From NCBI GenBank assembly GCA_027946365.1, contig JAPEUQ010000004.1, positions 1,488,001-1,552,000 of the forward strand: DNA of 64,000 nucleotides. Direction: 5' to 3'. The translations under genes and the position numbers were made by a program. Below, piece after piece: positions 11,601-23,547 of this stretch. Positions within the stretch are counted from its first letter, which is position 1, and each line of letters opens with the position of its first letter. Below the pieces are notes generated by a model. That model was given only the letters and a program-made list of their open reading frames with translations, searched no databases and had not been told where the DNA came from. The DNA is from Kalmusia sp. IMI 367209 (taxonomy: Eukaryota > Ascomycota > Dothideomycetes > Pleosporales > Didymosphaeriaceae).

Positions 11601-13229
11601 CACATTGCTCCATACGTGATTAAAAAGTACTATGATTGGCTTGGTTATTACATGAGTAGGTTTTCCATGGGCAGGCATTACAGGACTCGCCCTTTACTGG
11701 ACATCACCAATTATGAAGACTTCATACAGTGATTGTGGTATTGAAGTCAAAATATAATATACATAAGCATGACTAAAAATAGAATTGATGTCACTGGCTA
11801 TAGTGTGTTACCACAGGACATATTTTAGAAAAGTATGGTTCCATGTGACTCGAATACCCAAAACTATGTGCTAACTAAAATTCTCAGCCAAGCAAAAAAT
11901 TCTACCTGAATTCATAGCATCTACGACACTTTTTTATATCCACTCATTTTATCAGTTCACATCAGGACAAGAATGCGAGTCCGCAACATGAACTCCAACT
12001 TGACATGGAAAACTTCCGCTTCGCCGTTCTGATTGCTGGCTATAACAAGAACTATTGGTATCAGATCATCACGGCCGGTTGCAACAAAGTCTACACCACC
12101 ACTATCTATTCATTACACATAATAATAACTTCTTCGCTGACTATCGCCACCCCTCCATTAGAGATCATCACCCCTGCGGCTCAATTTCTTATTATGTCTT
12201 CTGAAATTTTTGACCCGCGATCGATCGGGGTCATTCATGATACGCCCGCATACTCGAAGCGCTGGGTTTGTACCAGGAGTCTGTCTACATTCTCCACTGA
12301 GATCATGCCTCGTTGGCGAATGAACTGTTTTAGAATGTCTGTATTTACATCGTGTGCCATGTGTAGCATATTGACGCTCATAAAGCAACATAGTATACTA
12401 GCAGGAGGGACATCTGTTCTTTTTGTCTGCCTGTATTGAGTACATATACCTACCTAGGTAGTCCTTTACATAATTTTCATACTAGTAATGGCGTTTTTAT
12501 GCGTCTTGATTGCCTTGCTCCCATGAATGTATGGTACCAAACGTACTGGATTACTTTTCCTTCAGTTTTTCAGATCCACCACTTACAGACTCGCAATTGT
12601 GCCTTCCGTAATACACATACCCCTTCTCAGTGAATATTCTTCAACTTTTATCATATCACCTTCTGTACAATTCGTTTGAGTCGGTCTCGAACGGTACTAA
12701 AATTTGCGTTATTTTACTTTTGTAACTTGTCGTAGTACTATGTTTGTGGTAGAAGGTCGGGTAGCGTGAAAGAATAGTAAACAACAGAATAGTAGCGGTT
12801 CCTCTCCTACTTCAGATAATGAAAAAAGGCATGCAAAGGCATGTGACAAGAAAGACTTTCATTGCAACGTGTTGCTCAGATACATTTTTGCTTTAGAAAC
12901 CTCTAGAATCATACTTTCTTCCTTTTGATGTGGCGGTGACGGTGGAGAACTTTGCAAAAGGTGTTTGTTAAGGTGAACATGACTCATACATGCAGGTACG
13001 TCATATCTTCATGACTCGCTCAGTTTTGTTTGCGACATCCTGCCCCTCATTGGAAACATCTATTGGAAATACTTGTACAAAACGCAACCAACAGTACCGA
13101 ATCTCAATTTCGAAAAACTTGCTTATATTACTGTTCTTTGTTGGGTGCCATTTCTACGCGGGGGGTACGCGCCTTGTGCAACTACAGTCAACACCACGCC
13201 GCTCATCAACATTCCACACGGCACACACC
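8679..13229. other. Long gene-poor stretch, AT-rich from about 9230
   Basis: About 4.5 kb with no supported gene. The first 500 bases are the 5' flank of the membrane-protein gene. From about 9230 to 12960 the DNA is AT-rich with stops in every frame. The longest open frames (near 11282-11605 and 12005-12439) have no domain and no matching splice structure. I found no terminal inverted or long terminal repeats by eye. The composition suggests decayed, possibly RIP-mutated repeats. The last 250 bp are the promoter of the HAD gene. Confidence 0.5.
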
Positions 13230-14138
13230 ATGAACGAGGAGTTTTCGCCTATCAGAGCCTGTATATTTGATGTTGATGGAACACTCATCAACTCAGAAGA
13301 CATATATTCGGATATCTACAACCAAATCCTTCGCGAATACGGAAAGCCTGACTATCCATGGAGAATCAAAGCTACGCAGCAGAGCAGAGGTACCCCAGTA
13401 TGTTATCGTCCCTTTACACATATTTTTTTTAACCAATAATACAAATAGGGTACCCAACGGCTTCTCGACTGGGCGCAAGTGCCCCTCACCATTCCAGAAT
13501 GGAAGGCAAAAGAAAAGGCGTATACCCACTTGTTCAGAGGAAGTGAATTGCTCTCCGGAGTCGACGAGCTACTCACTACACTCAGCACCAAGACGTCTCC
13601 AGCTATGTATCTCTCGTTAGCTAGTTCTGCAGGCGCGCAGCTGTTTGCGCTGAAGACATCACACATACCCAGCATTGCTGCAGCGTTTGCAGATCCAGCA
13701 CTACACGTCTTTGGAGATGATCCGGAGATGTCTGATAGTAAGAAGAAACCCGAGCCCGATATCTTCCTCATTGCCTTGAAACGGATCAACGATAGTGTGA
13801 AGCGGAGTGGAGGAAGAGAGATTGAGGCGAACGAGTGTTTGGTATTTGAAGATTCGATTGCAGGGGTGGAGGCTGCTAGAAGAGCAGGCATGAGGGTCAT
13901 TTGGGTGCCTCACCCGGGTTTAGCCGAAGTTTGCAGAGGAAAGGAAATGGACATACTTATGGGAAGGACGGAGAGAGATAATAGCGTACCTGAATATGGA
14001 AAGGAGACCGGAGACGGCGTGGAGGGGATGAAGCCGGCTGAGGATGGGCGACTGATCTCGGAAGATAGGTTTGGGGAGATAAGAACGAGTATGCAAGACT
14101 TTCCGTATGAAGCTTATGGCATCCGGGTTGTGGAGTGA
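13230..14138 (+). CDS. HAD-superfamily hydrolase (phosphatase, pseudouridine-5'-phosphatase/Gpp-like)
   Basis: Two exons, 13230-13397 and 13449-14138, with a 51-nt intron (GTATGT...AATAG) and phase 0 on both sides; 285 residues. HAD motif I is FDVDGTL (nucleophile D14, general acid D16). Motif II is the hydrophobic strand ending in YLSLASS. Motif III is the lysine in KKKPEPD (about residue 155). Motif IV is VFEDS (about E190-D191), followed by IAGVEAARRAGM, the subfamily hallmark. The cap between motifs I and II is helical, as in the small HAD I phosphatases. These enzymes hydrolyse small phosphomonoesters in the cytosol. The substrate cannot be read from sequence. The C-terminal 60 residues beyond the HAD fold are acidic/basic mixed and look variable. 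The ATG chosen sits 12 residues before motif I, which is normal for the family. Confidence 0.88.
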
Positions 14139-17100
14139 GGAAGGCGAGATGCGTGACCATTGTACATAAAATAAGAATTGCATAGATTAGCTGCGCCAAA
14201 TCTAAAGCATGTTTCAATGAATTCTACGGACTCATCCATCACGACCTGCAACTCCCCTAGGCGAAATAGTCTGCACGATGCTGTCATGACATCCTTATGC
14301 GATCTGTTTCTGGTCTGGTCCACTCGTATGTGTTGCATTCTCCACATTGAACCTTAGCAAGGAAGGAATGTCTTCACGCTTTAACCTATCAGGTCTGAGG
14401 AAGGATAGCGCCGCTTTTACTCTTTCACTCTATATATGTCGAAGTGCTCTTTGATTTACGGTATCATATTTACCACATCTATCGAAGGAACATACGTCAA
14501 TCAAGAAGACTCTGATATTATTTGCATCTTTGACCGTGTTCCTATTCTGATTGTCGTTGCATATCACTGTCATTCGTAGGAAAAGCGACACGTTCCACTC
14601 TTCGTGTAGCGACGCCTGGAGAATTATTAAGTAGGAGATTTATTTTCACTATGATCCTATGAAATATATCCCTCACGTGTACATATTTGAGGAAATGATG
14701 AAGATCAAACATGGATGACTGTAAAGAATGTCACCGCTTCGCATTTTCAGTAATGACACTTTTTCTGCTGGAAGCGACAGTATCTTTGACAACTCTATTA
14801 TTCTAATGTCATGTGAACACTACATAATTTTAAAGAACATAGTCCTTCAAGTACGTCAGCAAAAATGCGAATACAAGAATAGGATGATCGATTGTCTTAC
14901 GATAAAAAGTATTGAAATAGACTTCACATATTCATGAGCTCCGAATATGTAAGGATTACATAGTGCCAATATCCTATAAGCTACGTCCTACGTTTCCAAC
15001 CTACTGATCTTCTACTTATCTAGTTCTTTGATAGACTTCGCTGGCAAATATTTAACATGATATTCGTAACTAAGCAAAAGTACACGAGACGGAAGCAAGT
15101 AATACGGAAACTGCTGAGTTGATATGAAGCATTAGTAGGAAGCCTACTAAAACGTAGAGAAAGCAAATATGAAAAGAAAGTTTTCCATGTTCTCGTACTA
15201 CGGCATGGAATTTGAGGTTCTTTTAACGTTCAGGTCTGCGTGATGAGCAAAGCAGAGAGATAGGTTGAACATGTGTGAGAGCAGATAGACGTGAGAATAC
15301 CGGTGATTGATTCAATCTACGTAAGTGACGTTACGTACAGCCACGACTTTCAGCTTCAACAATCAGTTCGGGTAAACACGCGAGAGCCAACGCGAAGCGC
15401 CACGACGCAATCTCGAGACATAATACGAGAACTAATGCACAGTCAGTAAAGCCATCTCGCGGAAAATATCCAAACTCGAATCTCGGTGGCATCTCCCCCA
15501 CGTTGGCAAGCCTCCATCCTTCGCCGTCGCCAGAACATCCCCACAAACTCTGCGCCCACATCTGGGTCGGACCGAGCCAACACCCGCTCACGTAATTAAT
15601 GCAAACATCCCACGCATTTCAGAGGCGATAACGTGTTACGTGCGTACTACTCAAGAAAGTTGGGGAAGTGCCAATTACGCGATAGCTCGTCATGTAGTGT
15701 TGGCGTGAAGGTTGGTAGAGCCCCAGAAAGTCCACGCTCGCATCTGAGGCAAGCCAACACCATGACACTTTGCAATGCAAGCACCCCACTACTACCCATG
15801 CAGGTACCAAGTAGAACATTTCTAGAAGCTTATTGCATGCCCAACAAAAATCTGGTGGTACCAATATCACTGCAATGACCAAAACGTTCAGGCTTCGAAT
15901 CGATCTGGGGGGCAGTGTAGTGAAACTGCCTCATTTGAACATTGGGCTTGGTAAGCTTAGTATAGGAACGAATCACGGACGAACCGACGGAGGACTCGAC
16001 CAGCGTTCGCGAGGTCACGGCTTCCTCGTATCCCACCGAGTGTACACGCGAGGCAGTGCCGTGCAGGGCGTCCGTAATCGCATTTTTTGTGGAGACGTAC
16101 ACTGCAGGCATATTCGTTACACTATCTGACTTACGGTACCAGATTCTTGGAATTCATCCTCGAGCTAGGCCTTGCCTGCTTCCGTCTGGCCTAATGCAAT
16201 ATGAACGGTGGCGCGTGCGACTGACGAACGGCTCGGGCGTATCATCTAAGCATGTCGAAGGATTGGTTCCCCCGTTGGAGTGTGTCTACTTGTGAAAAGT
16301 CCGATAGATGGGGCGAGGATAGTGCTTGTAGTGGAGTAGTGACAGCGCCTCGCCGTGGACCCAGATTTAATGAAACTCTAATTCTTTTCCTGTTGCTCTG
16401 AAGAGCTCATCGTATGTAGCATCGGGAATTGTATGTCGCGCACGTCCGTATTTGGGCGTTGGGCTCCGATACGTCGGTACCGTTGGCACTGTGCGTACAG
16501 TACAGCCGGTACAACATGTGCGCTCGGCCTTTCAATAAACGGCTCCAGCTTGTCGGCTCCCAGGCAGAATTCAAGCCACTCCCACTATATGCCTGTGCGT
16601 GAGCTATATGCTTGCATACGATTACGTGCTGGACGTTCGGGGCTGTACATAAATGATCACGTGATATGTCTTTCACTTCAAACCCTTCCACCTTCATCTC
16701 GCTATTTTTCCGCTTGCTACCTTCCTTACACACTCATCTAAGAGATCCAGAACACAGCCTCGTACTAGTGATATGAAACCTCTATACTCCATTCTCATTC
16801 ACCAAGGCTGGTATTCCTTCCGCATTCGTGCTAGTGTAACCTCGGCCCGTGCAGGCATTCGGACACCGAATCGAATCAGCGCGCAAAGTTTACATTTCCG
16901 ATCGGGGAGCGAAACGAAGGCGAAAAATGCTCTGGCACTGAGAGACAGAGAGCGGTGTGCTTACGATGCGTGGTGTGACGTTTGGATGAGGACGCGTGTT
17001 GATGGCGATGAAACGGATGGGACGACGAAACGAGTCATTAGTGGTGTATAGCTTGATTCTTGGTACTGCGAAATGTATTGCAACGAGTCAAGTGTGTAGA

Positions 17101-18025
17101 GGTCTTCCTAGTTCTCGTTGAGCACAGATCTGGAACACGAGCAAACTGACGTGTGAAGCACGGACATGGCACTTTGTAACTTTGTGCTGCGCAGTCTTTG
17201 GGAGTCTCACCAGAGGATCGTCTACGCAATCGCATCCATCCCACGCATCTGGAAAGAAAACCCATAGAGCTGGTGTCATCCTACTGCACAATTGTCGCCT
17301 TATCAAAATAAGAGAAAGAAGCGAAGGAATAGCTGCCGATGGATCTGCAGTGGAGCTTCCTTCGCGTGGTTAGCGAGTGCAACGGGCTGAACTGGTGATC
17401 GCGTATACGAACATGCACACCATCGAGATTCGCAAATGCTGTGCAGTAGGATGGCATTTTGAGCTGGGAATAAATCGGGTTGGCTAGACCAAGGATAACC
17501 TTGTGTTGTTGCGTGGGGAGAGAATCGAGCGATGCGATGCAGTAGTGCTGCTCTTCAGTGTGGGAATGGACGGCTGATGCCTGGTGCGATCGTAGGAACT
17601 GCTGTGCATCGAGCGCGACAAACATCACGCACCCTTAGGCTGTGGTTGGTGCCTTGAGTTGTTTTCAGCTCTCGACAGTAGCGCAAGAGGAAGTAGGATT
17701 TCTCGCGCGTGAATTGCAGTAGCATCGGCTTTCGCTGTACACTGGAGGCTTTGGTAGCGAAGGAAGGCATGCGGAAGGAATCCGGGGAAGTGGTAGAAAA
17801 AAGCAGAGTGCATAGGACGGCAGAGGTCGTGTAGAAGCAATGCTGGGGAAGACGCGTGGAACGAGCAAAGAATGCCGGTGACGCGATGGAAACGATCGCT
17901 TGATGTAGCACAAGTCAGTTTGCTCAAAGTAGGATATTGTGTGATTTGCGACACGGGACGTTTGATGATCTACAAGATTGAGTGAAGTTTCGAAATCATT
18001 ATATTCGTCTATATGCGACGATATT
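14139..18025. other. Gene-poor stretch downstream of the HAD gene
   Basis: About 3.9 kb without a gene I can defend. From 14140 to about 15330 it is AT-rich. From 15330 to 17960 it has ordinary composition and several 80-118 codon frames on the minus strand (for example 15830-16111, 17281-17628 and 17555-17911). The last two overlap and would need a 32-nt intron to join, which is too short to accept. Expression data would be needed to call a gene here. Confidence 0.45.
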
Positions 18026-19645
18026 CTAAAATGCTCTTGGAGGCTTCCTAGGAGCCTTTGGGCTGGGTAATGGAGGGTAATACTTTTTAAAGTATTGGCC
18101 CTCTTCCCTTTGCTCCCTCAAGTGGCTCTCTTCCGGCACGCTTATCACTTTTGACCTATTGAATATGTACTCAGATGGCGGTCTTCTGCTCGCTTGACTG
18201 CTCGTACCAGATCCTCTGTCGCTTATGCTGCTGTCAGTGTCGTAATCTATCAGTGGTAGAACACCCACTTCAGCCAGCGATTTGGGTATCTCGGGTATCT
18301 GAGGTATCCCTCTAGAATTGCGAATGGTGGATGGCCGCCGAAGACTGGACTGACGTGAGACGCTAGGTATCTCAACACTACGCATGAACACATTCTCGGG
18401 AGGATTGGGACTCTCCACTGGTGTCGCAGCATTAACAGGAAAGCGGTTGAACTGTGGCGAAGTGAGGTGTGCGGATGATCGATCGAGACCATAGGTCGCA
18501 AGAGGTGCGCAATATTCCTCCTCTTTCTCTTGTCTAATGGGTATACTCGAAGACTGCGATGACATTGGGTCAAAGGCCTTCCTTCTCGTGAAGAACGCTA
18601 TTATCTTGTCCTTCCTTGGGCAGACGAATTGTTTGATGTTTTCGTTCTTGATGGAGCCAGCAAGCATCTTTACAATGAAGGGATGCAAACTTGGTAGGCA
18701 GGCGGTAATTACAGAGAGATTCTGCGCGATTTGGATGCAGAGGACGGTGCGCCAATAATCGTAGGTGACGTCGCCGGTGCGACGCGCGTTGAAGAAATGT
18801 AGCTGGGCGCCAACAGCGGCAACAATGCTGTGGAGCTGTCAGTATATTCGAGATTATTGTGGCGTTGTGCATATCGTACCTTAAACGAGCTAAAAACAAC
18901 AGAGAAACAGACATGCGCCGTCCAGCGGAAGTTCGGACATTCCATATACAGAGGGGTATCGAGATAAGAAGTACTTCAACAATGATATTCGTGCTGCCGA
19001 CATAGTTGACCCAGCTAACCACGTCGATGCATTTCTTCCCATTGCCCCACTGCCATGGGTCAGGCGGTGAGCATGCAAAGGAAGCAACAAGAATGCCAGA
19101 GACTGTCCAAAGGGCAGTGAAGGCTGCGAAGACGAGCGCCGTGATGCGCGCGGTAGAACCAGGGAGAATGTTCTTAATAAGCAAGCAGAGAGATATCCTA
19201 GCACAGCCCATATTGGCAATGTAGAGTATGCAGCCGGCATACTCAGTCTGCCAAAGTTAGATAGACCACTTGAGAGCGACCACGAATTTGTACCTTTTGA
19301 AAGATTCTCACTTGGCCAGGGGTCAAGTCATTGATATGTTGACCCAAAGCTTGTATCGATTCCACCGACACAGCAATAGTTTGTGCAATACTGAAGAGCT
19401 AGCCAAGTCAGCCTTGCGTGGGCATAAGATGCGCCTGGACAACTCACAAAAGCAAGGGAGATGAACAGATCGTCCAAACCAAACCGACGCGCCTTGTCCT
19501 TTATCGAGAGTCTCATGGTGAATCTCGCGGTAAGGACGCATATTGCAACGACGGTCAGTAACCAGGACACGATATTGATGACGGTGCCGCGGTCCCCCAT
19601 GGGGGCAGTTCGTCTCCTCTCCAGTACGTCCAGCCCATGGTACAT
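18026..19645 (-). CDS. PTH11/SAT4-type fungal rhodopsin-fold integral membrane protein
   Basis: Four exons, 19645-19448, 19398-19294, 19247-18880 and 18827-18026, joined by introns of 49, 46 and 52 nt, all phase-consistent; 490 residues. Hydrophobic segments run from an N-terminal helix (INIVSWLLTVVAICVL) through FISLAFLFSIAQTIAV, ILYIANMGCARISLCLLI, ALVFAAFTALWTVSGILV, NIIVEVLLISIPLCIW and VLCIQIAQNLSVITACLPSL, the layout of the fungal rhodopsin domain. Conserved family features include GLDD before helix 2, a Cys in CSPPDPW after helix 4, and C..V..WVNY before helix 5. A cytosolic C-terminal tail of roughly 200 residues is Ser/Pro-rich. Such proteins include PTH11, which senses surface cues in Magnaporthe, but there is no CFEM domain and no ligand can be inferred. 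The ATG at 19645 gives the usual short N-terminus; an in-frame upstream start at 19831 is possible. Confidence 0.85.
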
Positions 19646-21395
19646 GTTGAATGCCGTCGTGGTAAAGGTCCCAAAATCCTCGACGGTCAAATCTAGTTGG
19701 TTCAGATCATGAGCGAGGTGAGCACCGGCCACGCGGCCAGCGAATTCGACGTAGGTTAGTAGCGCACACGCTGGGGTGTATTGGAGCTTATAGATAGATG
19801 CTGCGTAGGGCGCTCGGATCGAAGTGCGCAACGATGAGTGCGCCGCGGGGCACGTGTAGGATTCGGCAGTGTGAGCTTAATTGCGCTTATGGGCTCCAGG
19901 ATATAAGACGGCTACAGCAAGCACTGGGCCCAAAGGTGATCCCGACGGCTAGCAGGGCTAGCACTGTAGAAGCCCGATGGTGTCTTTTGCGCGCGTGTAC
20001 CACGTAATTATTGGAGAGAGGCGCCTTTTGGGAAAGCGTGTGGGTTTGCCGAAGGGTCGACTCATCTCATCGTGGCACAGCCGGCCTACATACAGCCCTA
20101 GCGCACAGGTACAGCTTAGGCGCAGGTGGACAAGGAGGAGGATCCAAGGGCTAAAGCAGGCAGTCAGGCCCACGTCCCGAGCACGAGACTGCTGCAGGCC
20201 CAGCCAGACGCAACGACGACGCTGAAAAGAGCTCGCGGCGCGCGACTGGCAGTGGGGAATGAGGAAAGTGGGAGGGCCGCTTCGGACTTTGGAGAGTGGT
20301 GATAGTCCCCGACGCACGGACCGTTTCAATAAGCCCCGTAGGATTGCTTTTAATAAACGACATTGGTGGCTCCCTGCCGACTTGTCAGCACATGGACGCA
20401 ATTGGCCCTATGTGGCATGGAATACGCATGGAACCTTCGACGTCCCCGTGTCGCCCTACTTGCAGTTTCACGTGGGCTGCCCGTTCATGCTCACAAGAAC
20501 GCGCTAGTCCCAACGCGGCATAGCCGTCAATCTCTTCGGGGCGCCAGCCGCTTGTCTCCACGTCACCGCCATCGTCTCCATCATCGCCAGCGTTGACCTG
20601 GACGACTGACTCGTTGTGGTATGTAGACAGCGAAGGCGTGAGTTTCGACGGCACAATGGCGCGGTAGCCGCGCTTCAAAAGCCAATTTGTCGCGTCACCG
20701 CAAACCAAGAGACCCCAAGCTTCTTGTACAGCATGTGTTTGCTTCAGTCTCGAAGACTAACGGCCAGCTGTCTATCAAATCCTTACAAACCTGGTAGCAG
20801 ATCGTTCGCGCTTCTCACGGCCCTCGGGACTGCGTTCAAGACGCATTGGCTACATGTTAGTATCCACAACTGCTCAATACGCATGTGCCAGCAGCTTTGG
20901 TAACCATGTCAACCGTCGTCCTACTTGCAGATACAACGTCACTAGGGCAAGACTTGATTAGTTATCCGAGACGTTCCAACTGCTCGCTTCCAATGTCTTC
21001 ACAAATGTAGCTTGGGTACCCCCTAACCCGTTCCTTCCACTTGTAGAACCACACATCAGTTCTTTTATTACGTGACCCTTGTATCTACACCAGAAGGGAT
21101 GTTCAGAGTCCATAGAATCAGGCTTTTCGTTAAACATAGTTACGCATAGAGGTTCCAAGTCTGTAATCAGCCATGCCCAATTTCTGTCAGTTGCTAGACG
21201 GATGCCCAGGAAACGTAGCAGATATGACTTTGTGGGGAGTGCGTTTGTCATGCCCCACTTTGTGCTTCTTGGGTTAGGCACCATCATGTGACCACGCGTT
21301 TGGGGACAGTCGCACAAACCACACGTCAATATACTAACAATGCGAGCTCTTGACCTCAAAACATATATTTCGGTACTCCTATCGATTGCAGCAGC
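19646..21395. other. Stretch with no confident gene between divergent genes
   Basis: The 5' flanks of the PTH11-like gene (-) and the 2OG-oxygenase gene (+) meet here. Two minus-strand frames have protein-like translations but no domain: 20385-20708 and 20958-21359 (133 codons, including NWAWLITDLEPLC). Either could be an unrecognised gene or a remnant. I do not call them. Confidence 0.45.
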
Positions 21396-22962
21396 ATGAC
21401 GATGGCATCCGACGACCTACGCGACTCCATCACGAAGGAGCTCGGAGACTTTGTCGAAAGCAAGTCTTCGGCATTCGCTTGGTAAGGCTCCTATGTCCAC
21501 GAAAAGCCTTCCCCATTAAACACTGCGGCGTAGAAACTAAACACAGATGCCGGCTCGACTGATAGTCCTGATCTGACGCCGATCTCGCTCCGCTGGGACT
21601 CGTCCAACTCTCCCAGCGGTGTAGCGAAACTGACTTTTCCGTTGGACTCTTCAGCAGTTAACCAGAAGTCTAGCCTCGCTAAGCTCATCAGCGATTGTCA
21701 GCCCGCAAGTTTTGGATATAAAGGCGAGGATGTCCTTGACGAATCCTATCGCAAGGCGACTAAAATGGACCGTGCAGCATTCTCAATCGACTTCTGTCCT
21801 TACGAACTTGGTATGATAGACACCATTGCCCAGGTGCTCCTTCCCAATGCAAGCGGTACTGTTAGCACCAAGGGCGTGAGAGCAGAGCTGTATAAGCTAA
21901 ATGTGAATCCTCATACTGCCGCCATCAAGAAGTAGCTCACTGACATCTACGCCAGATCTACGCCGCGCCACTCTGGCTTCTTCAAAGCTCATGTCGACAC
22001 TCCTCGTTCTGACACCCAATTCGGCTCCCTAGAAGTCTCGCTTCCTTGTCACCACGAGGGTGGTGAGCTTATAGTTCGCCATGCTGACCAATCAGTCACA
22101 TTCAACTGGGGCGCTTCTAACGCGGGCGAGAAGAACCAATCTGCCATTCAGTGGGCCGCATTCTACAGTGACTGTGAGCACGAAGTCAAGGAGGTGACGG
22201 AGGGCTATCGTGTCACGCTGACCTACAATCTCTACTATGCACTAGGTGTTGGAGAATTGGCTGGTAACAGCCTTGTCATAGATGTGACATCACTTCCGCT
22301 ATTCCAAAAGATCAAGCAAGCACTTTATGAGCCAACATTTATGGCTCATGGTATGGTTCCCATCCACTTATACTTGTTCCCGCTACGGCTTTTTGCTCAC
22401 CTACACCAGGTGGCACGCTCGGTGTCTTTTGCCAACACGCATATGCGCACTCTACCCCGGAAGGCATCGAAGCTCTACCGGGCGTCCTCAAAGGATCCGA
22501 CATGGCTGTCTATTCTGTGTTCCTTGCACTCGGTCTCAATGTCTGCATTCGTCCTGTGCTCGATCTCTTCCCAAGCGAGTTCTTCAGAGAGTGGGAGTGG
22601 GCGAAATCGTACGAACAAGATGAATGCGCCGACAAGGATTTCATCGGTCTAGGATTGAAGGAACTCCAGGTCAGCGAGATAGGGATTTTGGAAGAGCCTC
22701 CCGAGAATATCCTCGGATATTGGGGTGGAGATTGGCTGAAGGTGAACTGGCTGACACAGCCGACCAAAAAGAACATCAATTTTGTACATCTGACGGTACG
22801 AACAATTCAACCTTTTCAAAACTCAATTTGGACTAACGCGTTTTGTAGTATGGCAATCAGCCTGGCATCAACTATGTGTACACCCATGCCGCTCTCATCA
22901 TCTTCATCCCTCCGGCATCGCTTCGTGGTAAAGCTGTCACTGAGAAAGCTAGCTACCTCTAA
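21396..22962 (+). pseudogene. 2OG-Fe(II) oxygenase (prolyl-4-hydroxylase-like), frame broken by one base
   Basis: Five exons, 21396-21481, 21566-21902, 21956-22350, 22410-22795 and 22849-22962. All introns keep phase except for one surplus base in exon 3. The N-terminal half has the motifs WDSSNSPSGVAKLTFPL and FGYKGEDVLDESYRKA. The iron site is AHVDTPR (HxD) with the distal His in SDCEHEV, and the 2OG-binding Arg is in EGYRVTLTYNLYY. Together these mark the fungal 2OG-Fe(II) dioxygenases annotated as prolyl-4-hydroxylase-like. The intended product is about 438 residues. The break lies at 21969-21971: IYAAP is in one frame and SGFFKAHVD in the next. The only splice that avoids it is a 33-nt intron (21903-21935), shorter than any other here. 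Oxygenase chemistry is inferred from the motifs; the substrate is unknown. Confidence 0.75.
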
Positions 22963-23547
22963 TCGTCGCAGGATGGTTGAAGTTCTGCGCCAAGTGGGTG
23001 TCAGATTTTAGCGTGGTCCTTACTTTGCATTGACAGGGTGACTGGATGGTCTCTTTTCGTGATAGAGATCGTTGAAAGTCTGGTCCAGCGGGCCAACGAT
23101 GGCACCCATGACTGTTTACAAAAGCAACCCACGGATCGTGAGGCCAACAACCATTCTACCTCCTCAACATGACCATGTTTCATAATGAAAAATTTTCCCA
23201 TTGATTTTATAACGGCATAACACCTGTTTAATCTTCCAAGTAGCAGCTCACGATTCACCTCTACTTTCACCGCAGCAACCGTACAAACGCACAGACCAAA
23301 CACCCTTATCAACCTCGACGCTCTCGCTTCTTAGCAGAAATTCATCCGCTCGATTTCAATATCCCTAGGACAACTTTCTATCTTGCCTCTCCCTAGGATT
23401 CAACGCGTTAATTTCTCCTGTTCTTGTAGCACGCCACCTGCCCCGTCGCTGGACACGCGCGACGCTGTAACGCGACTTCTCTTGTCACTTGATACTTCGA
23501 GACATTTTCTATCAATATCTTACGTCACGTTTGTAAGATCCAACGCG
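22963..23547. other. Intergenic, 3' of oxygenase and 5' of CCCH gene
   Basis: No gene. The sequence before 23548 is open in the CCCH frame back to 23383, but only from a TTG codon. It is taken as 5' UTR with pyrimidine-rich tracts. Confidence 0.6.

Noticed and set aside
11282..11605. Possible transposase or retroelement fragment
   Set aside because: The 107-codon frame has no catalytic motif and no terminal repeats flank it. AT-rich composition alone is not enough.
17281..17954. Overlapping minus-strand frames that look partly protein-like (QFTREKSYFLLRYCRELK, SLPTQQHKVILGLANPI)
   Set aside because: Joining them needs a 32-nt intron with a GTGCGT donor. That is below normal intron size, and no domain is present. 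Left uncalled pending transcripts.
20958..21359. 133-codon minus-strand frame with plausible residue composition
   Set aside because: No domain, no splice context, and it lies in the promoter region of the oxygenase gene. Possible remnant only.
23383..23547. Extended N-terminus of the CCCH protein
   Set aside because: The upstream frame begins only at a TTG codon; the first ATG is at 23548.
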